From contig NC_045147.1 of NCBI RefSeq assembly GCF_008831285.2, positions 3,622,001 to 3,682,000 on the forward strand: a stretch of DNA of 60,000 nucleotides, written 5' to 3'. Each line of letters opens with the position of its first letter. Position 1 is the stretch's first letter. Source of the DNA: Nymphaea colorata. Taxonomy: Eukaryota > Streptophyta > Magnoliopsida > Nymphaeales > Nymphaeaceae. The position numbers and the translations under genes were made by a program. This document shows positions 10,109-22,050 of this stretch, in pieces. The notes beneath the pieces are model-generated. The model was not told where the DNA came from. It saw only the letters and a list, made by a program, of their open reading frames with translations, and ran no database searches.

Positions 10109-11834
10109 TAGGCCTTGGCGCTGGCCCAGCTGCAGCCGGGGCTGGGCCTATCTTTTACCTTATCGCTTTATGCCCGTCCCGGCATCATAACGGGCCGCGT
10201 CCGGGCTAACCTACTTGACTCGTTGGGGCCCGTTAGCTATGATTCAAGTTTTGAGTTTTTAAGCTTTTAACATTTTACGAAAGGCATTTGGGTTTTCGAG
10301 TTTCCACTTTTCCTTTTACGTTGGAAAGAGAAAGAGTTGTAGGTGTTGAGCCACTGCCACCGTTGCCGCACCACTGGTCCACCACCGCCGCCATCGCCCT
10401 CCGGTGCACCTCATGGCAGGACTAACAAGTGCTGGGGTTCGATCGTCAGTTGTCACCGAGTCTGTTTCCCCTCCAGTGGTTCTGGTAGGAGGCTATTGAT
10501 TTTCATCTTCACAGTGAGCAGGTATACAAGTGATTTCCTTTTATTTTGAATTCTTAAAGTTGGTGGTTTAAATTGAGAAGTTCCATTCAGTTGGCTCTGT
10601 TCTTTTTCTTGATAGATCAGATTTTTGTCTGCTCTGTTTGGTTTTCCCACGCACGTTTAGCAATTCTTGAAATATCACCAGACTTGATTATTGTGTCTAT
10701 CTCCTCTTGTTTGCTGCATTACCTTCTCTTGATGTTAGTTAGCATCACACACAAACGCAACTCTTGATCTATCTTGCCTAAATGTGGACTACAGCTCTGT
10801 TTTTGGCTAACTATTAAAAGAATATGTTTAAGCATCTATATTTTCTATCTCGAAATTGTAAAACAAATGATAGTACGCGAGAGAGTTATATCTCTGTTTA
10901 TATTGCTTAGTCTAGTTCAAATAGTTGTTTTTTCTATCTCCCTGTTTGATCTTTAGTTCTTGGGTGCATTTCGATGGAAAAAGAAGAGGGGGTCAAACAA
11001 TTTGCAGATATAACGCACACATTGAAAAACTTAGTGGAGAGTTCTCTGGTTATAAAAACGTGATGCTTTTTACTGGAGCTAGTTGCTTGCTCTCTCTGTC
11101 CACACTTACATGTATGCTTGCAAACAAGCACCTGTTAACTTTTATTAACATTTTTTTTTATGTTAAATTAAAAATGGACATTTCAAGGTTGCTGATAGAC
11201 TCAGAAGATGTTTACTTTGATTTTCAAACTTTCTTTTTAGTTAAGAGTGATGGCTAATCAATCAATGATAATCATGCTGGTGGTACTGGCTTTAGATGTT
11301 TCTTGGTGGCTGCTGGTGCTACAGTTTGATTGTATAATTTAGAATTGCTGAAGTTGAATTTGCTTGTTGTGGCTGAAGTTGAGTTCAAGCTGCATTGAAC
11401 TGTGACCATCATATTTTTCTTTTTAATCTTTTGATGCAGACGTCACTCTCTTGAGTAATGTTAGAGCAAATATTACATCCATTGATTTGATCAAGACTCC
11501 TCAAAAGTGAGGCTCAAATGAAATTTGAAAATGAAAAGACAGGACAAAGTGTACGCGAAAGTGGTTCTTTCAAAAGAGGTTCAACATTTAAAATTATATA
11601 TGCACATGAGATTAAAAACAGTGTGGAACCGCCCTGGCCCGACCCGGCCAAGTTCGGTAGTTAAAAAACGAGTCAGGCCGAGCCTCAAATGTGGTTGAGT
11701 ATGCCTGGTACCCGACCCGGCCTAGCCCCTTAATAGTCGGGCGAGTAGCAAGCCAACCCGATCCAACTTTGGGTCGTTAACAACATTCACTAAACGGGTC
11801 GGGCCAGCCCGGCCCGGCCCAATGCCCAGGCCTA
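10109..11834. mobile_element. Second large hAT-type element, possible gene capture
   Basis: The ends are imperfect inverted repeats of the same family as 1361-1790: left TAGGCCTTGGCGCTGGCCCA, and the right end as reverse complement TAGGCCTGGGCATTGGGCC. The flanks ttgtaatt and ttgtagtg agree at 6 of 8 positions, which fits a worn 8-bp target duplication. Near each end are GGCCCG-rich words. The 1.7-kb interior is not low complexity. It has a GC-rich exon-like block (about 10335-10520, with an ATG frame starting MAGLTSAGVRSSVV at 10413 and a cag/gtataca donor-like site near 10521), then U-rich intron-like sequence with an acceptor-like ttgatgcag near 11441. The donor gene is not recognised. It lies in what would be the promoter of CXE copy A. 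Confidence 0.6.
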
Positions 11835-11867
11835 TTGTAGTGTCTCATACTCTTGGCTAGGATTTTA

Positions 11868-12038
11868 AGAGATTGTTTGGCAATAATAATTTATTGTTGA
11901 TGTCTTCTAAACATTTAAAAAAAAAAAAAGTAGATTCCTGAAATGTTTCAATAATTACTTCATAAATGCACTCTACTTTTTACTTTTTGAGATAGATTCA
12001 TAGATCATATACATTATCTTTTGCTGCTAAACACCTCA
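11868..12038. mobile_element. MITE-like repeat, copy 2
   Basis: The ends gattgtttggcaataataa and gctgctaaacacctc are roughly inverted, and the interior has gtagattcctgaaatg and gatagattcatagat. Same family as 6819-6996. Confidence 0.4.
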
Positions 12039-12389
12039 TAAAGAGTTTTTCTTTTTTGGCTTTGAGAATCATAGCTATATACGAAAGTTTTAGTTATCAA
12101 TTTGATTTATATAAGTGGTATTCATCTAAACTACAAATTAGACCGTGAGTTCAAGGATAGTCAGCAGTCAATCAAAGTCCTCGTGATTGTTGACTGGTTG
12201 TCTGGTTCTCCACTTGTTCAATTTGAAGCTTCGTCGTATATATATTTGAAAGATTATTTTGAACTATTATAAAATGTGGCGATGAAAGTTATTTAAAATC
12301 TATAATTGAAAGTAATTTCTAGGGATCTAATCTTAGTTCGTAAAACACTAGCACATCATAACTTGCAAAAAAAAAAAAAAAATCAGTGT

Positions 12390-13070
12390 CATTTGATCGT
12401 CCGGTCTTGGATCCTCGTAGCTTTCCATTTTCTTGTTTTAAATCAGAAATCACACGTGTACGGCTATTTTCAGATAAAATAGTTTGCTTTTGAACTGAAC
12501 AATTTTTTTTTCCACAATTATTTTGACTTTCGTCCTTTTTCTGAACCCTGCCTCGGATTCTGTCAAATTTGGAGGCTAAGACATTACTTCGACTGTTGGG
12601 ACAATTCAATATCATTTTTTAAAAAATTCAGTTTACATTATCGTGCATATTATATCAATTTATGTTTATACTCGTACTTAAGTTAATAAAGGGTATTGCC
12701 GTCTTCCTTATTAAATTTGACTACTTTCAAATCTAACTTATGCATACTTAAGTGGCCCGTTGGCAAGAGTAAGACATCGTTATCGGCTTATGAATATATT
12801 TAAAAAAATGAAGTAGATTCATGAAGCATTATAACTGTTTTATTTTTTAGAATAGATTCATGGAACCCTAATAATGTGTTATTATTACGAAATGACTTTT
12901 AAAGGGTCTTTTGTTTGACTCAAATTTAAAATCAGAGTTAATTTGAGATCATTAAGGATTTGAGGTCAGACTCTCATTGTCCAACATCAAATCTAAAGTT
13001 TTTGCCATACAGGGAAAATCCAACATCAAGTATCATGGTGAAATATGGTATTTACCTTTTACGGTCGTTA
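12390..13070. repeat. Segmental duplication, right flank of CXE copy A
   Basis: This is a diverged direct copy of about 17560-18120, and in part of 21040-21560. Shared landmarks are acaattattttga...ctgtcaa...ggaggct.agacattacttcga (12520 and 17655; 21085 in part), aagggtatt.cc.tct (12688 and 17830) and gaggtcaga...cattgtccaacatca (12960 and 18060). No gene is seen. Confidence 0.65.
12754..12908. mobile_element. MITE-like repeat, copy 3
   Basis: It runs from ggcccgttggcaag to ttacgaaatgacttttaaaggg, with internal gtagattcatgaagca and atagattcatggaa. The equivalent place in copy B (17885-17990) holds a related but different sequence. Confidence 0.35.
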
Positions 13071-13179
13071 CCTTTTTACCACCTTACCTAAGAATAATCC
13101 AAGCTTCATTTAATGTGATAGTACCTTTTATGGTCGTTATTTTTTTACCACGACAATATCTTGAGAATAATCCAAACTT

Positions 13180-16100
13180 CATTTAATGTAATAGCACGAC
13201 CAATATGAGAAAAGATAGTCCCAATTATGGCCTATTGAAAAACAGACCGGGCCTTCAATTTCTTGCTCCATTGTCCTTCAAGTATGAGCAACCAGCATTT
13301 CCTATGCAGTTTTTCTCAATTAAATCCAAAAGATCTTGTGACAAAAAAAAATCCTCATTTTAAGCACCCAAACTCATTATTATTGCCATTAAAAATAGGT
13401 ATCAATGATTGGAAAAATCAAAATTGTCATGTCCATTTGCCATAGTAAAAGAAGTGCTCTCAAGAATTTTGTCAAATGGTTTATGCATAGACATGTTTAA
13501 CTTGGGCACTTAATTGTTCAGCCTTCACCAACAATCAATCACCACCTTACACAACAACGCTCAGGTTCACTCAAACCTAAGCTCTAAGACCACTATTTGC
13601 AACAAAATGCGACTAAGATGGAGTCTCATGCAATTCCTCTTTTTTATTTGTGCAAATTGCAGATAGTAAGAAAACAGCAGCCAACTTGGGGGAACACAAA
13701 AAATCAATTGGAGAATAGAGTTTGCGGCACAAATATTTTCAATTGCTTACACAATAGGTAGTACTGTTCTATTTTATATACACAACAATCATTTAACTTG
13801 CGGATCAATAACCCCCTTTTGGCAGCATAAGAGGATTGACCCCCTTACACTCGAATTGCGGAATGGCTGCGCACCTACCAACTCTCAGGTATAGAGCCAG
13901 AAACTTTTCATGGTGCAGGCCAAATTAAAGTTTCTAAACTTTGACGATGACAAAAATATTTATTTTTCAAAATTTTATATAAAACAAGTGAAATTTTTTA
14001 AAAAATTACATGTAATTTTTTTATTTTTTTATTTTGTATTTTTTATTTTTTAATTTTTAATTTTGAGACCTTAGCTCTGCCAACACGAAACCCCCAAACC
14101 ATTGCATCAACCCCATAGAAGGTATGACTGCTGTTGTCTCTAGCATCGTGAGATGATCACCACATTCACCACAAGTGTGGGTGCACTAGAATGATGTGTT
14201 GGATCTTCACTGGGTCTTCAACAAGCTAACCCAATCCATGAATTACATGTTCACCCTCGGGTCTCATGTTAACATCAAGAATGAGATTGTGTTTTAAAAG
14301 GTGATGGAGCGAGGCTAGGTGCTAAGTCCGTCGTGAGGCAAGGTTTAGGCCTCACAGCATTAATGAAGAGTGATTTTCATGGTGAAAATGGTTTAGGTGT
14401 AAAACATTTATCAAAATAAAGAAAAAATTGGAAAAAGGAGAATTAAAAAATAAATATATTAATAAAGCACAATTTTAAAAGCAGAGGTAACTAGTGTTGA
14501 TCATCTTTCATACACATACACACGTGCAAACCACAATTAATGGTGCCGGATAAAGGGAGTTAAACTGACTATCACAAAACCTTATTAAAAATAAAACCCT
14601 AAGATCGAATGAAATATTCAAAGCTACTTTAAAATATAAATCTCTAAGTAAGGTGTGTTAAGCAAGTAAATGACTATTAAAACAGGCTTTACTTTTCTAA
14701 CAATGTGCTAAACCACGTGAAGAGACTGAAAACGAAAAAAACAAAGGCAAAAAAAAAAACAAAAGTTTTTTTGAAAAATGCCTTAAAAATAATTTTCTAA
14801 CTAAGATGCGTTAACTAAACAAATGACCAAAAATCCGATTTATTTACACTCCAAATCGACAAACCCCCCAAAAAAAAAAGATTTTCAGTTTTGGAAAATG
14901 CCGTAATAAGTAGTTACAAGAAACTGACCAGCAGGAACAATATTGTGTTTCCATTCAAATCACGTTCTAGAATATTTGAAACTCCATCCAAAACGATTAC
15001 AAGGAAGCTACATTGAGCCAGAAAACAAACACTATGCATTGAAAAGCAGGAGTTCCTGCTGGAAAAGGGAAGAACACGACCAGCGTGATAATCTTATTCA
15101 AACTCGACCAAATGCATATGGATCGTTTTTTATCGACTTTCTTTTAATGGATCAATATAAGCACGATTCTAAAATTGATTCCACACCCAAGCCCTAATTC
15201 TTGGACTCTTAAAACTCATTAGGACCGTTTATTTGGTTTGTTTGTGGTGTACAGCTTTCCTACCATATGTTCCTAAGAAGGTTTAGTGCAATAGTTTGGA
15301 GTGGGGGCTGGTAGGTGGCTAATCTTCATTTCAAGTATGAAAAAGCATCAACCTTCTATACTACAAAATAAAAGTTACTAATGTGCAACCTAAAGTGTAA
15401 TAGAGACTGCACTCTAAAACACTAAAAGGAGACCCGTTAAACTAAGGTGACAAGAGGTTGGATGGAAGCTCTGACTCTCTCTGTTGAGACGTGTACAAAT
15501 TTCAAATATGATGGCTTACCAAAATTTTTGGTCAGCCATGGAGACAAAACGTGAATGTTGGGCCTACCATGTAAAGAATGTGGAATGCATAATGCTCCCA
15601 AACAATGAATTGTTACTGGTTTGCTATGTCATTCACCTTAACCGTTTCCTATCTTGTCTAATAAATAATTAAGGGTCAAATTCATCCAACGAAATGAGGA
15701 TTCGTTGGCTTGAATGTTCGACAATCGAGTATTTTGAGCTTGTTTGGTAGTGAAAACAGTTTGTTATTACTCACGAATCTATAAAAAAAAACTATTACCA
15801 AGTTTTTAGCAAATTTTATAAATTTTAAACTATATGTAAATTTCAAAAAATTTAGTTTAATATATAAAAACAAATTAAGAAATTTTACTTAGAACCTTTT
15901 TAAAAAATTTTGAAACCATATTTTATAGTTGTGGCTGCCGGTGCTGATGACCCATCAACTTTGTAATTACTTTCAACATGAAATTGCTACATCATGCACA
16001 CGTTACCCAAACATTTTATCTCATGAACTGTTTTCGTTTCAAGTGTACGAAATTTTAGAACATTATTCACAGCGACCCCTTTGTCAATATTTGATGCATA

Positions 16101-16190
16101 CTACTAAATTTAACTTTTATTTAATTTCTTCTTTGTCTACGTCAACCACAAACAAACACAAAATTAAGCATACAATGAAGAAGATCACAT
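13180..16190. repeat. Segmental duplication, left flank of CXE copy B
   Basis: Counterpart of 4970-7469, with the same landmarks in the same order and many indels. Toward its right end, 16140-16275 aligns with 7420-7469 plus 8802-8870, that is, across the empty site of the Pack-hAT element. The AT-only run at about 13960-14060 and the A-rich 14720-14880 have no counterpart features. No gene is recognised. Confidence 0.75.
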
Positions 16191-16405
16191 CATTCACTGA
16201 GACACTTTGTCCTATATGTGGCATCCGTGAATCTGCAAAAAGATGTAAAGCAGAGAGGAAAAGAAATTTTGTCGGATTCTGTCCAACTTATTGCCAGTGT
16301 TCTGATTTTTTTCTCCTTCTCTCGAAGACGACGGTGGCAGACGTTTGGTAGGAAGTGAAGCTTTTGGCCTTGGGTAAGAACAAAGGGAACCTGAAACTCA
16401 TCAAT

Positions 16406-17404
16406 CTATAATGGACGACCAGGATGGTATCGACCACCGTTGATGAACGAAGCAAATCGCTTGAGCAGCAACTTCGCCTTCTCATCCTCTGGCCTGAACA
16501 GATGAAAGACGTGTTCTTCTCCTTCCACCTCCTCCACCTCCGCCTCCCCCTTCCAACCGCTAACAGTCAATGCTTTGTAGAGCCACCGGCCGCGGCCCCG
16601 CAGGAAGTCCTTTCCGGCAATGGCTACCAAGACGCGCCGGCACCCCAGGCCAGAGAGGGACGGCGAGCCAACCGCTAGCGGATTCATAATGGGGTTGTCG
16701 ACTCCAGGGCTGGCAGGGCACGCCAACTTCCATATCAACTCCACAAGTTCTGCCGACTCCGGCAACTCGCTGTCGAGGCGAGTCGACGACCAGAAGTATG
16801 GGTGGACCAGAATGATCCCGTGGATCTTCACCGGGTCTTCGATGGGCGGACCCAATCCATGAACTGCAGACGCGCCCCCGGCTCCCATGGCTACGTGGTG
16901 GACGAGGTTGGCACCGGCGCTGTCGCCGGCGAGCACAGTGCGGCCGAGGTCGGCATGATCGGCGATCCACGGCTCGGCGCCTGGTCCAGTCTGACGCACC
17001 ACCCACTGGAAGGCCGCCCAGCAGTCGTGGTGGCAAGCGGGAACGGGATGCTCCGGAGCTAGGCGGTACTCGACGGAGACGGCGATGGCCCCCGACTCGG
17101 CGACGAGGGAGTTGACGTAGTTGTGGTAGAGAGGGGAAAAGGCAGACTCGATGAAGAAGCCACCACCATGGAAGTAGATTAAGAGTGGGCGGCGGTGGTG
17201 GTTGCTGGAAAGTGGGGGGAGGTAGAGGCGGGCGGAGAGGCCAGTCTCAGGGTCGATGAGGACGTCCTTGGAGGAGACGCCGGTAGGATGATGGTCGGTG
17301 GAGGGAGGGACCCTCTCGTTGCCGTTCAGCCTCTCTACCCTGCCGTCCTTATGGAGCCGAATGAATCCAGGGACTTCGGCTATCAACTCTGCGGAGGAAT
17401 CCAT
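16406..17404 (-). CDS. Carboxylesterase (CXE, alpha/beta hydrolase fold-3), intact copy B
   Basis: A 332-codon intronless frame encodes a plant carboxylesterase of the hormone-sensitive-lipase-like group, the family that also holds 2-hydroxyisoflavanone dehydratases and GID1. Family members hydrolyse ester bonds of small molecules, usually in the cytosol, and no signal peptide is visible here. The oxyanion-hole motif HGGGF is at residues 79-83. The nucleophile box GDSAG has Ser162. Asp266 in AGKDFLRGRG and His298 in GEEHVFHL complete the triad. The ATG at 17404 is the first in frame, and MDSSAEL...VPGFIRLHKDGRVERL is a typical family start. Length is normal for the family (310-340). The intact Ser and His argue against a GID1-type receptor. 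The natural substrate cannot be told. Copies A and C are relatives on the same strand. Confidence 0.95.
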   Translation of the reverse strand: MDSSAELIAEVPGFIRLHKDGRVERLNGNERVPPSTDHHPTGVSSKDVLIDPETGLSARLYLPPLSSNHHRRPLLIYFHGGGFFIESAFSPLYHNYVNSLVAESGAIAVSVEYRLAPEHPVPACHHDCWAAFQWVVRQTGPGAEPWIADHADLGRTVLAGDSAGANLVHHVAMGAGGASAVHGLGPPIEDPVKIHGIILVHPYFWSSTRLDSELPESAELVELIWKLACPASPGVDNPIMNPLAVGSPSLSGLGCRRVLVAIAGKDFLRGRGRWLYKALTVSGWKGEAEVEEVEGEEHVFHLFRPEDEKAKLLLKRFASFINGGRYHPGRPL

Positions 17405-17580
17405 GGTTGAGAGATGTGAGAGAGAGAATTTGTGTGTCTCCTGTGTGCCGGAGCCCTTCTCCTTGTAATCTTATTTGTAAATGGATGTTGTTTTCAGTTT
17501 CTAACACCACTGCTTTATTTTTTATTATTTATTATGTTGTCGGCATGAGGATGCTTTTAAGTGTCCCACACAGAGGATCT
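17405..17580 (-). promoter_or_regulatory. Upstream region of CXE copy B
   Basis: Immediately upstream of the ATG, on the minus strand, is a CT-rich leader (gagagatgtgagagagaga on the plus strand). Next comes an AT-rich run at about 17505-17540 (aataaataataaaaaataaag on the minus strand) that could serve as a TATA region. Copy A has a matching leader but is interrupted at 10109 by a hAT-type element. The start site is not defined. Confidence 0.3.
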
Positions 17581-17599
17581 CTTGAAGTTTTTTTTTTTC

Positions 17600-18620
17600 T
17601 TTTCCAAAATAAAGTATCTGGTCAGATCAAGTAGTTTGATTTTAAGCGCTGGACAATTTTTTACAATTATTTTGATTTTCTGTCAAGTTCGGAGGCTGAG
17701 ACATTACTTCGAAAGGCCCATGCCTGTTGGGAGGACAATTATGCATCCAACATAATTCTTTAAAATTTCAGTGTACGTCATTGTGCACACTATATTTTAA
17801 TTTGTGTCGAGACTCGTGCTTAAATTAAGAAAGGGTATTACCATCTCTTTAATAAATTTGACTGAATCTAACTTACTGATGAATAGGCCCAAAAAAAATT
17901 GGGTACATTAATGAAACAAGTGTTTTATGAATTTGTCACATTTTTATGGACATTAACAATGTATTACTACCAAACCGTTTCTAAATAATCTTTTGTATAT
18001 CTCATATTTGATATTGGAGTTTATTTGAGATCATTGGGAATCTTAGATATGGAGAACTGAGGTCAGACATTGTCCAACATCATATCTAAGGTTTTTGCAA
18101 CATAGGGAGTATTATATCCTCTTTTTTACTTGTTGGTTAGATACGGGTATTTGTTTATACTGTAGGTTGTAAGAGGCATTTAATGTGGAACTCAGATTTA
18201 AGATTTGAGGCTCTATCCAAAATAGAAGAAAGTGTGGGATGGACTTGAGAAACCGGAAAATAAACAGTCCAACTTACCAACTTTCTCAACGTGGTAGATG
18301 AATTTCTTGAAGGATTTGAAAAATTGTGAAAGACACTTCTCGAGTAAACTAATAGGACGGTGGCAATTATTAAAAAACCCCATGAAAGCAAAGTTTCATC
18401 ATACTCTTATGAGGTGGGGGATTGAACTCGATCAATCAATCATCATGGAAGAATAACGAAAATGGTAGCTCAAGTATTTCTAAAGCATCTATGTATACAG
18501 ATCCTTCTTTGTGTGTAGGAAATACAGGAGGAATATAGCAGAAAAGAACAGTAATCATGAGTTGTTCTATCGAGGGACACAGCAAATTAGTTAGACCATT
18601 TGCAGAATGACTGGAGTGTT
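17600..18620. repeat. Segmental duplication, right flank of CXE copy B
   Basis: Matches 12390-13070 in its first half. In its second half (18130-18560) it matches about 21590-22170. Shared text in the second half includes ggatttgaaaaat.gtgaa, atcatactctt.tgaggtgg, acagatccttctt and gcagaaaagaacagtaa. Short open frames on the minus strand in the two copies share a FSNP...S..LRK-like stretch, but neither is a convincing gene. MITE-like copy 4 lies at 17885-17990. Confidence 0.65.
17885..17990. mobile_element. MITE-like repeat, copy 4
   Basis: A shortened member of the family at 6819-6996. Its right end reads ttaacaatgtattactaccaaacc, and its left end is rearranged. Confidence 0.3.
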
Positions 18621-18831
18621 CATGAGTGTTCGATCGAGCATAAGTTGTTTGTAAGAAAAGGAAAATGATTTGAGAAGAACAATGAGCAGAAGAGTTCAGT
18701 TGTGTAGTTTCTCAATGATCGCAGACAAAAAGAGAACAGACTTAATTTCCCTTCTTTATTTGTCCTAGAGTGGAATTTTTTTTTAGGCAAGAAGAAGTGA
18801 GCTAGCATAAAATATTATGGACCTTTTTTAT

Positions 18832-19148
18832 TGTGAAAGGTTGATGGAGGAGTTTCATTGTATGCATCATGGTGGTCCACAAGGATATTTCTATTATAAG
18901 CTCCAATCATGTTGTGACACTTAGCAAAAAAATATCTCAGTGTGAAAGAGGTGAAGGACAATTTTGTTACAGAGAACATTGGAGGCCATTCAAGAATGTG
19001 AAATTATTAATTCATAAAATTCGATAATTCTTTTTCTTGTTTTCTTTGCTCCTTATCCCCTTATTGTAACTATAAATATGTGTTGAGAAATGAAATGGGT
19101 GTGTGCTCCTACGGTTTCTATTCTTTCTACTCTTATAGCATGACTACA
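18832..19148 (+). repeat. Probable 5' LTR of a copia element
   Basis: A candidate LTR of about 317 bp starts tgtgaaaggttgatgg and ends gcatgactaca. A TATA-like ctataaatatg is at 19070-19080. A primer-binding-site-like TGATATCGGAGT follows directly at 19149-19160 and matches 9 of 12 bases of the usual initiator-Met-tRNA site TGGTATCAGAGC. The left border is inferred. The partner 3' LTR is not in the window. Confidence 0.55.
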
Positions 19149-19161
19149 TGATATCGGAGTA

Positions 19162-20640
19162 ATGTCCACGACTGGCCCTGAGTGATCATCTCATCCCAAT
19201 GGTGGAACACTGCATGCAGGATCAGAGTCTCTTGGGATGTCAACTTTGCGGGTTCTTCCCACCCTTATTATTTGCATCATTCTGACAATCCTGAAGCTGT
19301 TTTGGTTTCACCACTCTTGAATAGAGATAACTACCCTACCTAGAGCCATAAAATAACTATGGTGTTGTTTGCCAAAAACAAGCTCGGGTTTGTGGACGGA
19401 AGTCTTCACCAACCAAGCATCGCTGCACCACAGTTTATGGCTTGGAGGCGCTGCAATCATATGGTATTGTCTTGGATTCTTAATTTTATTTCTTGTGAGA
19501 TTATGGGTAGTGTGATGTATGCTACATCTGCCATAAATGTGTGGATTGATCATATAGAACGTTTCACACAAGGGATAGCACCACGAAAATACCAATTAAA
19601 ATTTGCTACTTGTTGTTTGTCAAAAAACGCCATGATTGTTGTTGCATACTATACTAAAATCGAATCATTGTGGGATGAACTAAGCTCTTCTGAACCCTCT
19701 ACCTGAGTGCTCTTGTAGTGGTATGAAACTCGTGGCAGAGTGGTTGCAAGAGGATCGTGTCATTCAATTTCTAATGAGACTGAATGACACATTCACAAGT
19801 ACTAGAGCATAAATTCTATTGCATCACCCATTGCCTTTAGTTTCCAAGGTTTACTCTCTTGTACTTCAAGAAGAAAAGCAGAGGGAGGCACGAGTGATGA
19901 GCAATCCAGTTGAGAATGTCAGTTTGCCTACTATTGATGGGGATCTCAAAGTTGTTAAAAGTTGAAACAACAAAAAATCTCAATTTCATTGCAGCTATTG
20001 CAAAATTTCAAGACATACCAAAGAGAGATGTTTCCAACTAAATGGATATTCTTCAAATGCTAAAGATGGCAATCAAAGGTATGTGAAATTTGCTTCCTAC
20101 TTGTCTTCCGATGACTACGATGGTGAAAAACCTCAATCTATAGCTTCAGCTACAGCTACAATAGACAAAGATCTCAATAAAGATTCTGCATCTTTCTTTA
20201 CAATAGAAGAATACAATCAGATCGAACTTCTTCTTAAATATCGCTCATCAGCCCAGTGTAGTTTTGTAGGTCTGTCTGTTGACTCTTCTGGTACTTGGAT
20301 TTTGGACGACGATGCAAGTGATCATATGTGTTCATCATTGAACATTATGTTCAATGTGTCACTTCTTCAGTTCTCATTTTTTATTAGACTACCTGACAAT
20401 AAACTAGTTTCAGCTACTCATAAATGACAAGTCCAGTTGTCTCCTAACCTTACGTTGCAAAATGTCTACTATCTTCCCAATTTTAAATTCAATCTAGTTT
20501 CCATAAGTCCTACTTAACATCTACTTATTATGATGTCGCTACCTAAAAACATTGGATTGAAATTTGCTTTTTGACATGTCGCTAGAATTTTATAGGAAAA
20601 GAAAACTAAACATATAGGAATAAGTAAAGTATCATGTTTA
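19162..20640 (+). pseudogene. Ty1/copia gag-protease remnant
   Basis: Starting at an ATG just after the primer binding site, the sequence encodes copia gag in broken frames. There is an N-terminal PYYLHHSDNPEAVLVSP block with an in-frame TAG near 19340, then a good 115-codon stretch (19359-19706) with KNKLGFVDGSL, RCNHMVLSWILNFIS and SLWDEL, the classic copia gag signature. An intact CX2CX4HX4C zinc knuckle (CSYCKISRHTKERC) lies at 19990-20031. Next is the protease block at 20291-20329, read as TWILDDDASDHM. The usual D-S-G-A catalytic motif is changed to DDDA, so the enzyme would be dead. A gag-pre-integrase-like start follows before homology ends near 20640. Integrase and reverse transcriptase are missing, so the element is truncated. 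Confidence 0.8.
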
Positions 20641-21211
20641 GGTTTTTTAAAAAATGATAAATTAACAATTGACTTTCAGCTATTTGAACTCTGATTGTAG
20701 ATAGAAGGAAGATCAATAAGGAAGAGGATATGCTTGAAAATCTTGGAAAGGAGAGGATTCTAAAAATTATTAAACCTTCAAATAAGAAGAGGATATAAAA
20801 TTTGAACTTGTAAAAGCAAGGACCATTTTAAAATGATTAATACTCAAGGGTTATTGCTGAGGAAAAAAAAAACTTTTTCCTTCTATTCACAATGACTCTT
20901 TGGTCAACACTCAACTCATAATCCTAAATTTAACTTTCACCTTATTCTTCTGTATCAACCACAAACAACACATTATATTCAAAGAGAAAATTTACATCGT
21001 TGAAAGTTTGATTTGTAAGTAGCTGCACAAATCATTCCCAATTACATTGCAGTTCGTCCTTTTTCTAAACTCTATCAAGTCTTGTCAAATAAGGAGGCTG
21101 AGACATCACCATTGTAAGGCCCACCATCTTTTGAAACCATCACGTATTCCAAGTGAGTTGGGGGGAGGGGACCTATCGTCAGAGCCGAAGTTCTCACCTA
21201 ATCTTTTGTTT

Positions 21212-21377
21212 CCTTAGGAATCGTTTGGCAAATGCAATGCTATATGAGTGTTTCATGAATCCACCCTCAAGATTGGGTAGATTCATAGATACCTAGCATT
21301 AGTGTTTCGTCAATCTAACTTTTGAGGTAGATTCATGGAATACTAACATAGTGTTTCAACGGCCAAACAATCCTTTA
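21212..21377. mobile_element. MITE-like repeat, copy 5 (clearest)
   Basis: The left end is taggaatcgtttggcaaatg, and the right end as reverse complement is taaaggattgtttggccgtt. These form a roughly 15-bp inverted repeat. The interior has three ggtagattcatrga motifs. This copy best defines the family. Confidence 0.5.
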
Positions 21378-21930
21378 GTGTACTGGTTTTGCTTTCAATG
21401 CTTTGGGATGCCACTTTGCTGCACTTCAGCTTGATCAGTGACCCCTCTTTTCTAACATGATTCAGTATTTAGTATCACTCCAACAATTTAAATCTTGCAT
21501 ATAACATTTTTATTTGTCTTAGCTCGTGCTTGAACAAAGGAGACAAATGTGACCATTTCTGCATGAATCTAACTTAAGCATTTCTTTGACCTTTTGAGGA
21601 TGGGTTTGTCTAAGATAAAGAAAAGCGTAGAAAGGGGTTGAGAAAAGGGAAACTTGTGAGTGGTCGGACTTACCCTTTCTTAATGTGAACGATGAATTTG
21701 TCCAAGGATTTGAAAAATGTGAATGACCTTGCATCCAAGTGAAGCTAATAAGAGGAAACTACGATTTTTAAGAACTCTATGAAATTAAGTAAATTTTCAT
21801 CCTACTCTTTTGAGGTGGCTAATCAACAAGTCTCACTTTAAACAAGGCTGAAATTCTTAATCGTGAAAACTTGTGAGAGAAACGATTTCGAGGAAGCTAT
21901 TTTGTCTTCACCAACTAATAAAGATAAGGG

Positions 21931-22050
21931 ATTGAATTGTAGGGCCTGCTCACACTGGAAAAATGGAAGTGAACACTTCGGATCATCAACATTGAATTGT
22001 AGGGCCTGCTCACACTGAAAAAATGGAAGTGAACACTTTGGATCATCAAC
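21931..22050. repeat. 60-bp tandem duplication
   Basis: Two near-identical 60-base units starting attgaattgtagggcctgct (21931 and 21991) differ at only two positions. The high identity shows that the duplication is recent. It makes a repeated peptide in a minus-strand open frame, but that frame has no other support. Confidence 0.9.
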
